A stretch of DNA of 64,000 bases from Candidatus Kutchimonas denitrificans. Lineage in GTDB: Bacteria; Gemmatimonadota; Gemmatimonadetes; Palauibacterales; KS3-K002. A model generated the notes under the pieces. That model was given only the letters and a program-made list of their open reading frames with translations, ran no database searches and was not told the DNA's origin. This document shows, piece by piece, positions 1 to 6,891 of the stretch (position 1 is the stretch's first letter; each line of letters starts with the position of its first letter). The stretch covers positions 1 to 64,000 of the forward strand of contig JAACAK010000130.1 in the NCBI GenBank assembly GCA_011774835.1, read 5' to 3'. Both the position numbers and the translations under genes were made by a program.

Positions 1-2
1 CG

Positions 3-806
3 CTCGCAAACGAAGCGGACGCACGCCGTGGCGTGCGCCCCTGGAAGGAGTTGGGCGCGCAGTTCATCAAGATCCATCCGCCGTACACATGGACGCTTCA
101 CCGCGCCGTGGCCGACGAGGCACGACGCCAGGAGCTTCCCGTAGTAGGGCACGCCATGGGTCTCGAGGAAGCGACCAAGAGCGTGACCCAGGGGTTCACG
201 ACATTGGAGCACCACGTGCGGTTCTACGACGACGTCCACCGGTTGATGGCGGCGGCGGGCACCCGTTTGGACCCCACTCTGGGCGCAGGTGGCGCGAACC
301 GGTGGCTCCTCCGTCGCGAGCCGGATCGGTTGGGCGGGGAAAAGCTGCGCGCCTTCCTTTCGGAAGGTTGGGTTCGCGAACGCGTGAATGGCGGCGGGAT
401 CCTACGTCGGCTCAGCGGCAACCGGTTCCGGGGACGCCTCATGGACCGGTTCGCGAGCATCAAGCGGGGGCACGAGCTGGGCGTAACTTTGTTGGCGGGC
501 ACAGATGCGCCCACCCAAGCCAACTTCGAGGGCGTTTCCCTGCACTGGGAGCTGGAGCACTTTGTGGAGACCGGCCTTGCGCCACTGGAAGTGTTGCGCA
601 TCGCCACACAGCACGCGGCTGAAGCTGTTGGCGCGGAGGACGATCTGGGCACGCTGGAGGCCGGCAAGCTCGCGGACATCGTCGTGCTCGATGCGAACCC
701 GCTGGATGACATCCGCAACACCCAGACGATCTGGCGCGTGATCAAGGGGGGGTGGGTGTTCGATCCCGAGGAGCTGCGGCCCCCAGCCATGAGCAACGGG
801 AACTGA
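3..806 (+). CDS. Amidohydrolase-family metal-dependent hydrolase, C-terminal part
   Basis: The frame is open to the left edge, so the N-terminus lies outside the window; a GTG at position 33 is unlikely to be the true start. The visible protein resembles imidazolonepropionase/prolidase-like members of the amidohydrolase superfamily. Likely metal-ligand motifs are present in order: GHA, LEHH and GTDAP. The C-terminus (GTLEAGKLADIVVLDANPL) is the typical composite-domain ending of this superfamily. Substrate cannot be inferred. The gene is followed by a tRNA cluster on the opposite strand. Confidence 0.8.
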   Translation, partial: LANEADARRGVRPWKELGAQFIKIHPPYTWTLHRAVADEARRQELPVVGHAMGLEEATKSVTQGFTTLEHHVRFYDDVHRLMAAAGTRLDPTLGAGGANRWLLRREPDRLGGEKLRAFLSEGWVRERVNGGGILRRLSGNRFRGRLMDRFASIKRGHELGVTLLAGTDAPTQANFEGVSLHWELEHFVETGLAPLEVLRIATQHAAEAVGAEDDLGTLEAGKLADIVVLDANPLDDIRNTQTIWRVIKGGWVFDPEELRPPAMSNGN

Positions 807-1161
807 CTCGCAGGCGAAAAGCCGGAAGCCCCGCGAGCTTAACCGGGACAGGCCTGGTGAGCGGATTTCGAGGCTCAAGACGGCGGGACTCGCGTGGAAG
901 GGGCCGCTCGCGGCGGCTTCCTACCTCACACCCCGCGTCGTGCGCGCGTGAGCTTCCACCCGCGACCTACTAACCAATGATACATCAGCTCTGGGAGGGC
1001 TGATCAGTTGACGGGATTGAAGTACACCTCCAATCGGGACGGCGGGATTCGGCGTGAAGGCGCCGACAGGCGACTTCACACTGAGCAGCGCCGCGCGCTG
1101 CGAAGCCACCCCCGACCTCTACGATACAGTCAGCTCTCGGGACGCGGGACAGCTTGAAGAG
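807..1161. other. Gene-free spacer between amidohydrolase and tRNA cluster
   Basis: About 355 bases with no convincing gene on either strand. It contains a short dyad around 988-1006 (ATCAGC paired with GCTGAT) and a few stretches that look like decayed tRNA-flanking sequence (GGGACGGCGGGATTC occurs here and again at the Pro-tRNA). I see no recognisable RNA or promoter that I would defend. Confidence 0.4.
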
Positions 1162-1235
1162 TCGGGACGGCGGGATTCGAACCCGCGACCTCCTGAACCC
1201 CATTCAGGCGCGCTACCGGACTGCGCCACGTCCCG
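1162..1235 (-). tRNA. tRNA-Pro (anticodon GGG)
   Basis: The reverse complement folds as a standard cloverleaf: acceptor CGGGACG with CGTCCCG, anticodon stem CCTGA/TCAGG, seven-base loop ATGGGGT giving anticodon GGG, T arm GCGGG/CCCGC with TTCGAAT loop, discriminator A. CCA is not encoded. First of four tRNA genes on the minus strand in 1162-1756. Confidence 0.95.
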
Positions 1236-1244
1236 GGGGAAGAC

Positions 1245-1307
1245 GGTAAGGGGTGGTGGGTAGTGGCTAATGGGTAACTCACCACCCACCACCCACTACC
1301 CCTTACC
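1245..1307. repeat. Inter-tRNA GT-rich palindrome, copy 1
   Basis: An imperfect inverted repeat with arms GGTAAGGGGTGGTGGGTAGT and the near-complement ending CCCCTTACC. It fills almost the whole space between two tRNA genes. The arms are built from a GGGTAGT-like heptamer. It belongs to a family with further copies near 1394, 3046, 5779 and 14501. It may act as a transcript terminator or be a small dispersed repeat. Confidence 0.75.
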
Positions 1308-1314
1308 GCTTCAA

Positions 1315-1388
1315 TCGGGGAGGCGGGATTTGAACCCGCGGCCTCTGCGACCCGAACGCAGCGCTCTTCCGGGCTGAGCTACTCCCCG
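1315..1388 (-). tRNA. tRNA-Pro (anticodon CGG)
   Basis: Reverse complement gives acceptor CGGGGAG/CTCCCCG, anticodon stem CTGCG/CGCAG and loop TTCGGGT, hence anticodon CGG. T-loop TTCAAAT and discriminator A. CCA is not encoded. Confidence 0.95.
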
Positions 1389-1393
1389 AACTA

Positions 1394-1451
1394 CGGTCAG
1401 GGGTGGTGGGTAGTGGGTGACTCACCACCCATTACCCACTACCCCTTACCG
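1394..1451. repeat. Inter-tRNA GT-rich palindrome, copy 2
   Basis: Arms ACGGTCAGGGGTGGTGGGTAG and the near-complement ending CCCCTTACCGT, with a short central ACTCACC. Same design and heptameric texture as the copy at 1245-1307. A single arm of the same kind recurs around 1566-1600 before the Gly-tRNA. Confidence 0.75.
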
Positions 1452-1604
1452 TCGTGTCCCGGGGAGTTTACATCTTCCCAACCGGCCCGAAGGCCCGCCG
1501 AGAGACTTCATCCTCCCCAGGAACATCCGCCGGTGACATGAGATCGGAGCAGAAGGCCCGCTCCCGACTCACTACCCACCACTCACTACCGCTTACCGGT
1601 GTGA

Positions 1605-1677
1605 AGCGGGCGACCGGGCTCGAACCGGCGACCTCAACCTTGGCAAGGTTGCGCTCTACCAACTGAGCTACGCCCGC
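1605..1677 (-). tRNA. tRNA-Gly (anticodon GCC)
   Basis: Reverse complement gives acceptor GCGGGCG/CGCCCGC, anticodon stem CAACC/GGTTG and loop TTGCCAA, hence anticodon GCC. T arm GCCGG/CCGGT. Discriminator U, as expected for bacterial tRNA-Gly. CCA is not encoded. Confidence 0.95.
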
Positions 1678-1684
1678 GCACCCA

Positions 1685-1756
1685 AGCCACCGGTGGGAAT
1701 CGAACCCACAACCCCGTCATTACGAATGACGTGCTCTACCGTTGAGCTACGGTGGC
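1685..1756 (-). tRNA. tRNA-Thr (anticodon CGT)
   Basis: Reverse complement gives acceptor GCCACCG/CGGTGGC, anticodon stem CGTCA/TGACG and loop TTCGTAA, hence anticodon CGT. T arm GTGGG/CCCAC with TTCGATT loop. It lies 7 bases from tRNA-Gly, so the two are probably co-transcribed. Confidence 0.95.
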
Positions 1757-1794
1757 GCCGGGAAACGGCAATCTATCCGAGGGGTTTTTGAGGG

Positions 1795-2886
1795 TCAAGC
1801 CGCGCTGCTGGGCCCGTAGGCGAGCTCGATGGCGGGATGTACGGTGGTGGGCAGCTGCGCCGGGAACCCTTTCTCCCGGGCTTTCAGGAAGGCGGCGACC
1901 ACCGACGGGTCGAACTGGGTGCCGGAGCAGCGCTCCAGCTCCTCCACCGCCATCTCCTCCGAGCGCCCCTCCCGGTACGGCCGATTGGTGAGCATGGCGT
2001 CGAACGCGTCGGCCACCGCCAGGATCCGACCCTCGACGCAGATCTCCTCGCCGGCCAGGCCGCCGGGGTAGCCCTTGCCGTCCCAGCGCTCCTGGTGGTG
2101 CAGGATCGCCCGGGAGGCCGGGACCAGGAACGAGATCCGCTCGACGATCTGCACGCCCAGCTCCGGGTGCCGCTTCATCTCCTCGTACTCCTCCTCGGTG
2201 AGCGGGCCCGGCTTGTTGAGGATCGCGTCGGGGATCGCCAGCTTGCCCACGTCGTGGAACAGCGAGCCCAGCCACAGGTTCCACATCTGCTGCTGGCTCA
2301 GCTCCATCTCGGCGCCCATCGAGAGGGCGTAGCGGGTGACCCGGTCGAGGTGGCCGCCGGTGTAGCGGTCCCGAGCCTCGATGGCGCCGGCCAGCGCCGC
2401 CAGGCCGTCGAGGAACAGCCGCTCGATCTGCTTCGACTGGTCCTTCACCCGCTTCTCCAGCTCGCTGCGGTAGCGCCGGTTCTCCTGCAGCAGCGCCCGG
2501 TGCTCCAGCGCCCGGCCCACCGAATGGCTCAGCTGGCTCAGCTCGAACGGCTTGACCAGGTAATCGTCGACCTGGGAGCGGATCGCCTCCACCGCCGACC
2601 CCAGGTCCGGGTTACCCGTTATGATGATGACCTGGATCTCGGGATCCTTGCGCTTGATGAGCTTGAGCAGGTCGATCCCGGACATCTTGGGCATCCGGAT
2701 GTCGGTGATCACCACATCGAAGTCCCGCTCCTCCAGCCACTCCAGCGCCTCCGCCGCCGATGTGACTTTGACGCAGTCGTGGCCGTCCACTTCGGTGAGC
2801 TGGATCGAACAGACGGTGGTGATCGCGGGCTCGTCGTCGACGATCAGTATGGAGGCGGCCGTGCTGTCGTTACCGGCAGACGTCAT
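1795..2886 (-). CDS. Response regulator with HD-GYP output domain
   Basis: The 363-residue protein has an N-terminal receiver domain (about residues 12-125). It shows the acidic pair DDE, phospho-acceptor Asp in VVITDIRMP, Thr in IIITG and Lys in YLVKPF. A short coiled coil follows, then an HD-GYP domain (about 160-350) with HDVGK and the HHQERWDGKGYP segment. Known family members hydrolyse cyclic di-GMP, so it probably lowers c-di-GMP after phosphorylation by an unlinked kinase; none is adjacent. The ATG at 2886 precedes an intact receiver domain. Confidence 0.9.
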   Translation of the reverse strand: MTSAGNDSTAASILIVDDEPAITTVCSIQLTEVDGHDCVKVTSAAEALEWLEERDFDVVITDIRMPKMSGIDLLKLIKRKDPEIQVIIITGNPDLGSAVEAIRSQVDDYLVKPFELSQLSHSVGRALEHRALLQENRRYRSELEKRVKDQSKQIERLFLDGLAALAGAIEARDRYTGGHLDRVTRYALSMGAEMELSQQQMWNLWLGSLFHDVGKLAIPDAILNKPGPLTEEEYEEMKRHPELGVQIVERISFLVPASRAILHHQERWDGKGYPGGLAGEEICVEGRILAVADAFDAMLTNRPYREGRSEEMAVEELERCSGTQFDPSVVAAFLKAREKGFPAQLPTTVHPAIELAYGPSSAA

Positions 2887-3197
2887 CCACGTTCCTCGAC
2901 ACTGTTAGGCTCTGGCTCCCGATGGTTCGCTCAGCCCCATGGGATGGCGGGCGCCTCGCGGCAAGCGTCGCCGAGTCCAGGGATTTTGGGGTACGGCCGG
3001 GGATGTGGAGAATAACACAGTCGCGGGCGCAAGGGAAGGCGTGAAGCGGTAAGGAGTTAGGGGTGAGGGGTGCGGGGTCGGGAGCAGATCGTGCACCTTC
3101 GACCCCGCCCTACACCGCGCACCCCTGACTCCTTACCGCGGACTATTCAGGGCTCACATCTTACTCCTCCCCCTTTACCGCCTTAACTTGCGTCCCG
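2887..3197. other. Divergent intergenic region containing a palindrome
   Basis: This 311-base region separates the minus-strand regulator from the plus-strand DUF423 gene, so it should hold two promoters. I cannot identify either with confidence. Its main visible structure is the palindrome at 3046-3139. Confidence 0.5.
3046..3139. repeat. GT-rich palindrome, copy 3
   Basis: The outer arms GCGGTAAGGAGT (3046-3057) and ACTCCTTACCGC (3128-3139) are perfect complements. Next to them lie TAGGGGTG and CGCACCCCTG stretches that extend the pairing with mismatches. Composition and ends match the inter-tRNA palindromes. Confidence 0.7.
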
Positions 3198-3566
3198 ATG
3201 ATCCGACTCTTCTTCATACTGGGCGCGGCTTCCGCACTGATCGGCGTCGCCGCCGGCGCGTTCGGCGCCCACGGGCTCCGGGAGCGGCTGACGGCGGAGA
3301 TGCTGGCGGTCTGGGAGACGGCGGTCCGCTACCAGCTGGTCCACGCGCTGGCCCTGCTGGCGACGGCGTGGGCGCTGACCCGCTGGCCGGGGCGCCCGGG
3401 CGAGCTGGCGGGCTGGCTGTTCGTCGCCGGCACGCTGCTCTTCTCCGGCAGCCTCTACCTGCTGGCCGCCAGCGGCCAGCGCTGGCTGGGGGCCATCACC
3501 CCGGTCGGCGGCCTGGCCTTCCTGGCGGGCTGGGCCGGCCTGATCTGGACCGCCTGGCGGGGCTAG
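3198..3566 (+). CDS. DUF423 small membrane protein
   Basis: The 122-residue protein has about four hydrophobic segments and the family's hallmark N-terminus (GAASALIGVAAGAFGAHGL), followed by the VWETAVRYQLVHALALL segment. DUF423 proteins are widespread inner-membrane proteins of unknown function. It ends 4 bases before the CLC gene and is probably co-transcribed with it. Confidence 0.88.
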   Translation: MIRLFFILGAASALIGVAAGAFGAHGLRERLTAEMLAVWETAVRYQLVHALALLATAWALTRWPGRPGELAGWLFVAGTLLFSGSLYLLAASGQRWLGAITPVGGLAFLAGWAGLIWTAWRG

Positions 3567-3570
3567 CCCC

Positions 3571-5622
3571 ATGAGCGCGCTCCGCGCCTTACTCGTCTGG
3601 CTGCGCGCCGCCCACCGGCGGTTCCGGCAGACCGAACAGCTCTACATGGTGGCCGTGGCAACCTTCGTCGGCCTGTTCGGCGGCCTGGGGGCGGTGGCCT
3701 TCCGGGCGCTGATCGTGTGGGTGAACCAGGTTGCCTGGCGGCAGGGACCGGTGACGTTGGATCACCTGGCCGGGCTGCCGCCGTGGTGGAAGGTGGCGGC
3801 GCCGGCGGTCGGCGGCCTGTTCGTCGGGCTCATCACCTACCGCTTCGCCCGGGAGGCCCGGGGCCACGGCGTGCCCGAGGTGATGGAGGCGGTGGCGCTG
3901 CGCGGCGGCCGGATTCGACCCCGGGTGGTGCTGGCCAAGCTGTTCGCGTCGGGCATCTGCATCGGGTCCGGCGGCTCGGTGGGCCGCGAGGGCCCGATCG
4001 TGCAGATCGGCTCGGCGCTGGGCTCGACGATCGGCGGCTGGCTGAAGATCGACCGGCGGCGTCTGCGGACGCTGGTCGGCTGCGGCGCCGCGGCGGGGAT
4101 CGCCGGGACGTTCAACGCGCCGGTGGCGGGCGCGCTGTTCGCGGTGGAGGTCATCCTCGGCGACTTCGGCGTGGCCCAGTTCTCGCCCATCGTGATCTCG
4201 TCGGTGGCCGCCACCGTGGTGAGCCATTATTTCCTGGGCGACGTGCCGGCGTTCGAGATCCCGGCCTACAGTCTGGTCCACGCGTCGGAGCTGTTCGCCT
4301 ACGCCGGCCTCGGCGTCCTGGCCGGCCTGGTCGGCCTCGGCTTCGTTCGGACTCTATATAAGATGGAGGATGCGTTCGAGCGGCTGCCCGCGCCGTTCGC
4401 GGCGAAGGCCGTGCTGGGCGGCGCGCTGGTGGGCGTGATCGGGATCTGGGCGCCCCAGGTGTTCGGCGTCGGCTACGACGCGATCACCGAAGCCCTCCAC
4501 GGCGGAATGGCGTGGAGCTTCCTGCTGGCCCTGGTCGTGCTCAAGGTGCTGGCCGTCTCGATCACCATCGGGTCCGGCGGCTCCGGCGGCATCTTCGCGC
4601 CGTCGCTCTTCATCGGCGCCATGCTGGGCGGCGCCGTCGGCACGGTGATCACCACCATCTGGCCAACGGCCACCGCGGGGCCTGGGGCCTACGCGCTGGT
4701 CGGGATGGGCGCCATCGTCGCCGCCGCCACCCACGCGCCGATCACCGCCATCCTGATCATCTTCGAGCTGACCGGCGACTACGAGATCATCCTGCCGCTG
4801 ATGATCAGCTGCATCATCGCCACGCTGCTGGCCACCCGGCTGCAGCGCGCCTCGATCTACACGATGAAGCTCTTGCGCCGCGGCGTCGACGTGCACCGGG
4901 GCCGGGCGATCAACGTGCTGCAGCACGTCTTCGCCCGGGAGGTGATGCGACGCGACTTCGTCACCGTCCCGGCCGACTCCCCTCTCAACGCCATCATCTC
5001 CCGCTTCGTCGACCACCCCGGCAGCACGCTGTTCGTGGTCGACGAGGAGGATCGACTGGAAGGGGTGATCACCGCCGAGGAGATCCGCCCGGTGATGCGC
5101 GACCCGGCGGCGTTCGAGTCGTTCATTATCGCCGAGGACGTGATGGTCGAGGGGCAGTTCCCCACCGTCTCGGCCGATGACCCACTGGCCGACGTGATGA
5201 AGTTCCTCGGCACTTACCGCGGCGAGGTGCCGGTGATGGAGGATGGCCGGATGGTGGGCGTGATCTGGCCCGAGGACGTGATCGCCCGCTACAACACAGA
5301 GGTGTTCAAGCGCGACATGGCGGGCAGCATGGCCGCGGCGGTCAGCCCGCCATCATCGACGGGTGCAATGCCTGCGGCGGGCGACGCGGTGGTGGCGGAG
5401 CTGAGCGTCCCATCGTCGTTCCACGGCCGCTCGATCCGCGATCTCAACATCCGCCAGGCCTACAGCGCCACCGTCCTGATGATCAAGCAGACCAAGATCG
5501 ACGGCCGGGAGACCATCATCACGTCGATCGATCCGGACTACGCGTTCAGCCCGGGAGATATCATGCTGGTCCTGGCGCCAGAGGAGAACATCCGGCGGCT
5601 GAGGGCAGCGGCGGGACAGTGA
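3571..5622 (+). CDS. CLC-family chloride channel/transporter with CBS and TrkA-C domains
   Basis: This 683-residue membrane protein has a CLC core in about residues 25-440. Anion-pore motifs are clear: GHGVPEV, GSGGSVGREGP with gating Glu140, and GSGGSGGIFAPSLFIG. Two CBS motifs follow at about 455-575, then a TrkA-C-like region at about 600-680. In the FNAPVAGALFAVEVI stretch, the position of the E. coli ClcA internal proton glutamate (E203) is Val194, as in animal CLC channels. This suggests uncoupled chloride conduction, but some prokaryotic exchangers also deviate here. The CBS and TrkA-C domains suggest nucleotide or ligand control. Confidence 0.92.
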   Translation: MSALRALLVWLRAAHRRFRQTEQLYMVAVATFVGLFGGLGAVAFRALIVWVNQVAWRQGPVTLDHLAGLPPWWKVAAPAVGGLFVGLITYRFAREARGHGVPEVMEAVALRGGRIRPRVVLAKLFASGICIGSGGSVGREGPIVQIGSALGSTIGGWLKIDRRRLRTLVGCGAAAGIAGTFNAPVAGALFAVEVILGDFGVAQFSPIVISSVAATVVSHYFLGDVPAFEIPAYSLVHASELFAYAGLGVLAGLVGLGFVRTLYKMEDAFERLPAPFAAKAVLGGALVGVIGIWAPQVFGVGYDAITEALHGGMAWSFLLALVVLKVLAVSITIGSGGSGGIFAPSLFIGAMLGGAVGTVITTIWPTATAGPGAYALVGMGAIVAAATHAPITAILIIFELTGDYEIILPLMISCIIATLLATRLQRASIYTMKLLRRGVDVHRGRAINVLQHVFAREVMRRDFVTVPADSPLNAIISRFVDHPGSTLFVVDEEDRLEGVITAEEIRPVMRDPAAFESFIIAEDVMVEGQFPTVSADDPLADVMKFLGTYRGEVPVMEDGRMVGVIWPEDVIARYNTEVFKRDMAGSMAAAVSPPSSTGAMPAAGDAVVAELSVPSSFHGRSIRDLNIRQAYSATVLMIKQTKIDGRETIITSIDPDYAFSPGDIMLVLAPEENIRRLRAAAGQ

Positions 5623-5683
5623 ACGGCTAACGGCCCGCAGCGACGAGCTCCCACCTTCACCCGCCACTCCCGACCGTTCACTG
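5619..5683. repeat. Palindrome after the CLC gene
   Basis: Arms CAGTGAACGG (5619-5628) and CCGTTCACTG (5674-5683) are perfect complements. They span the CLC stop codon and reach almost to tRNA-Ala. Likely a transcription-end structure, and related in placement to the GT-rich palindromes. Confidence 0.6.
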
Positions 5684-5697
5684 TTTACCGCGGTTGA

Positions 5698-5770
5698 TGG
5701 AGCTGAGGGGACTCGAACCCCTGACCTCCTGGGTGCGATCCAGGCGCTCTCCCAGCTGAGCTACAGCCCC
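5698..5770 (-). tRNA. tRNA-Ala (anticodon CGC)
   Basis: Reverse complement gives acceptor GGGGCTG/CAGCTCC containing the G3-U70 wobble that is the alanine identity element. Anticodon stem CCTGG/CCAGG and loop ATCGCAC give anticodon CGC. Discriminator A. Confidence 0.96.
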
Positions 5771-5778
5771 GGGAAAGA

Positions 5779-5843
5779 CGGTTAGGGGTGATGAGTGGTG
5801 GGTAGTGGGTCACTCACCACCCAAAACCCACCACCCCTTACCG
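5779..5843. repeat. Inter-tRNA GT-rich palindrome, copy 4
   Basis: Starts CGGTTAGGGGTG and ends CACCCCTTACCG with GTGGTGGGTAGTGGGT on the left arm. It fills the gap between tRNA-Ala and tRNA-Val in the same way as the copies between the Pro and Gly tRNAs. Confidence 0.75.
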
Positions 5844-5849
5844 CCTCTA

Positions 5850-5923
5850 TGGGGGCGACAGGACTTGAACCTGTGACCTCCACGATGTCAACGTGGCGCT
5901 CTAGCCAGCTGAGCTACGCCCCC
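5850..5923 (-). tRNA. tRNA-Val (anticodon GAC)
   Basis: Reverse complement gives acceptor GGGGGCG/CGCCCCC, anticodon stem CCACG/CGTGG and loop TTGACAT, hence anticodon GAC. T arm ACAGG/CCTGT. Discriminator A. Confidence 0.95.
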
Positions 5924-5973
5924 TGCCGAGGAGCGTGGAATCTATCCGGGCCCCGGATGAGGGTCAACCGAAG

Positions 5974-6891
5974 CTAGCCGTCGCTGGCGGTTGCCAGCGC
6001 GGTCTCGCGCCTGAGGATGACGTTCCCGGTGTAGGAGCTGAGCGTGTAGACCACGGACGAGCCGGCGCGGCGCACGAAGTAGCCGACGTCCTCGTTCTCC
6101 TGGAAGAGCAGCTCGACGAGCTCGGCATCGTCGGGGCCGATCACGCCGACACGGGCCGCCGGCTCGTCCCAGGCCAGGGCGGCTGCGGCGGAGTCGTCGG
6201 CGAAGCCGATCGCCCGCAGCGCGGTGAGCTGGCCCAGCAGGTTCGAAACGTCGCCCGCCCTGGCCCCTGCGCCCGAAGGCTCGAGCCGCCAGCCGGCGGA
6301 GTCACGGACCAGCGCGAACGACTCGCCCGGGTAGGTGAACTCGACCCGCTGGACGCCCGCACGCTCCACCGCGAAGATCTCACGGTCGCGCCAGTCGTCC
6401 TCCTCCCGGTTGGCCAGGTTGGACAGCGAGCCCTCGAGCACGTAGACCTCGTCGGCGCCGACGCGGCGCGCGTACGACTGGTTGAACGCGCCGGCCCGCT
6501 CTCCGACGATGATCGAGATCGGCTCGCCATTTTCGGGATAGACCGTCAGTCGCCGACCTGCTGCATCGGTCACACCCATCCGCGCGTGGTTCTCCGGGTT
6601 CCGGCTCACCAGCTGCCCGACCTGCGATTCCTCCAGTCCCCGGGTCAGCATCGAGCCGGTCTCCGGCAACGCCTCGTGCCCGTTCACCGTCCACGGGTCG
6701 CCGGCCCGGAGTCGCACCGTGTCGTCGGCCGACGTCACCACCACGCTGTCGATGGAACCACCCGCCACGGCCGCCAGCCCGAACGAGCCGCTGGCCGAAG
6801 CGCCGTCACCGGTGAAGAAGCGCGCGGCGACCCACGCGATCACGAAGAAGATCAGCACGCCGACCAGGAGCCTCAGCAGCCGATCGCTCAT
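5974..6891 (-). CDS. DUF4340 domain protein, partner of a Gld-type ABC transporter
   Basis: The 305-residue protein has one N-terminal membrane anchor (LLRLLVGVLIFFVIAWVAARFF). The rest is an extracytoplasmic region with two related halves, as in DUF4340. Its start codon overlaps the stop of the upstream permease gene (ATGA), so the two are translationally coupled. DUF4340 proteins commonly sit behind GldG-like genes. The molecular role is not established. Last gene of a three-gene minus-strand operon. Confidence 0.85.
   Translation of the reverse strand: MSDRLLRLLVGVLIFFVIAWVAARFFTGDGASASGSFGLAAVAGGSIDSVVVTSADDTVRLRAGDPWTVNGHEALPETGSMLTRGLEESQVGQLVSRNPENHARMGVTDAAGRRLTVYPENGEPISIIVGERAGAFNQSYARRVGADEVYVLEGSLSNLANREEDDWRDREIFAVERAGVQRVEFTYPGESFALVRDSAGWRLEPSGAGARAGDVSNLLGQLTALRAIGFADDSAAAALAWDEPAARVGVIGPDDAELVELLFQENEDVGYFVRRAGSSVVYTLSSYTGNVILRRETALATASDG

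Noticed and set aside
983-1010. A partial tRNA-like or terminator hairpin left of tRNA-Pro.
   Set aside because: Only a six-base stem without T arm, anticodon arm or U-run.
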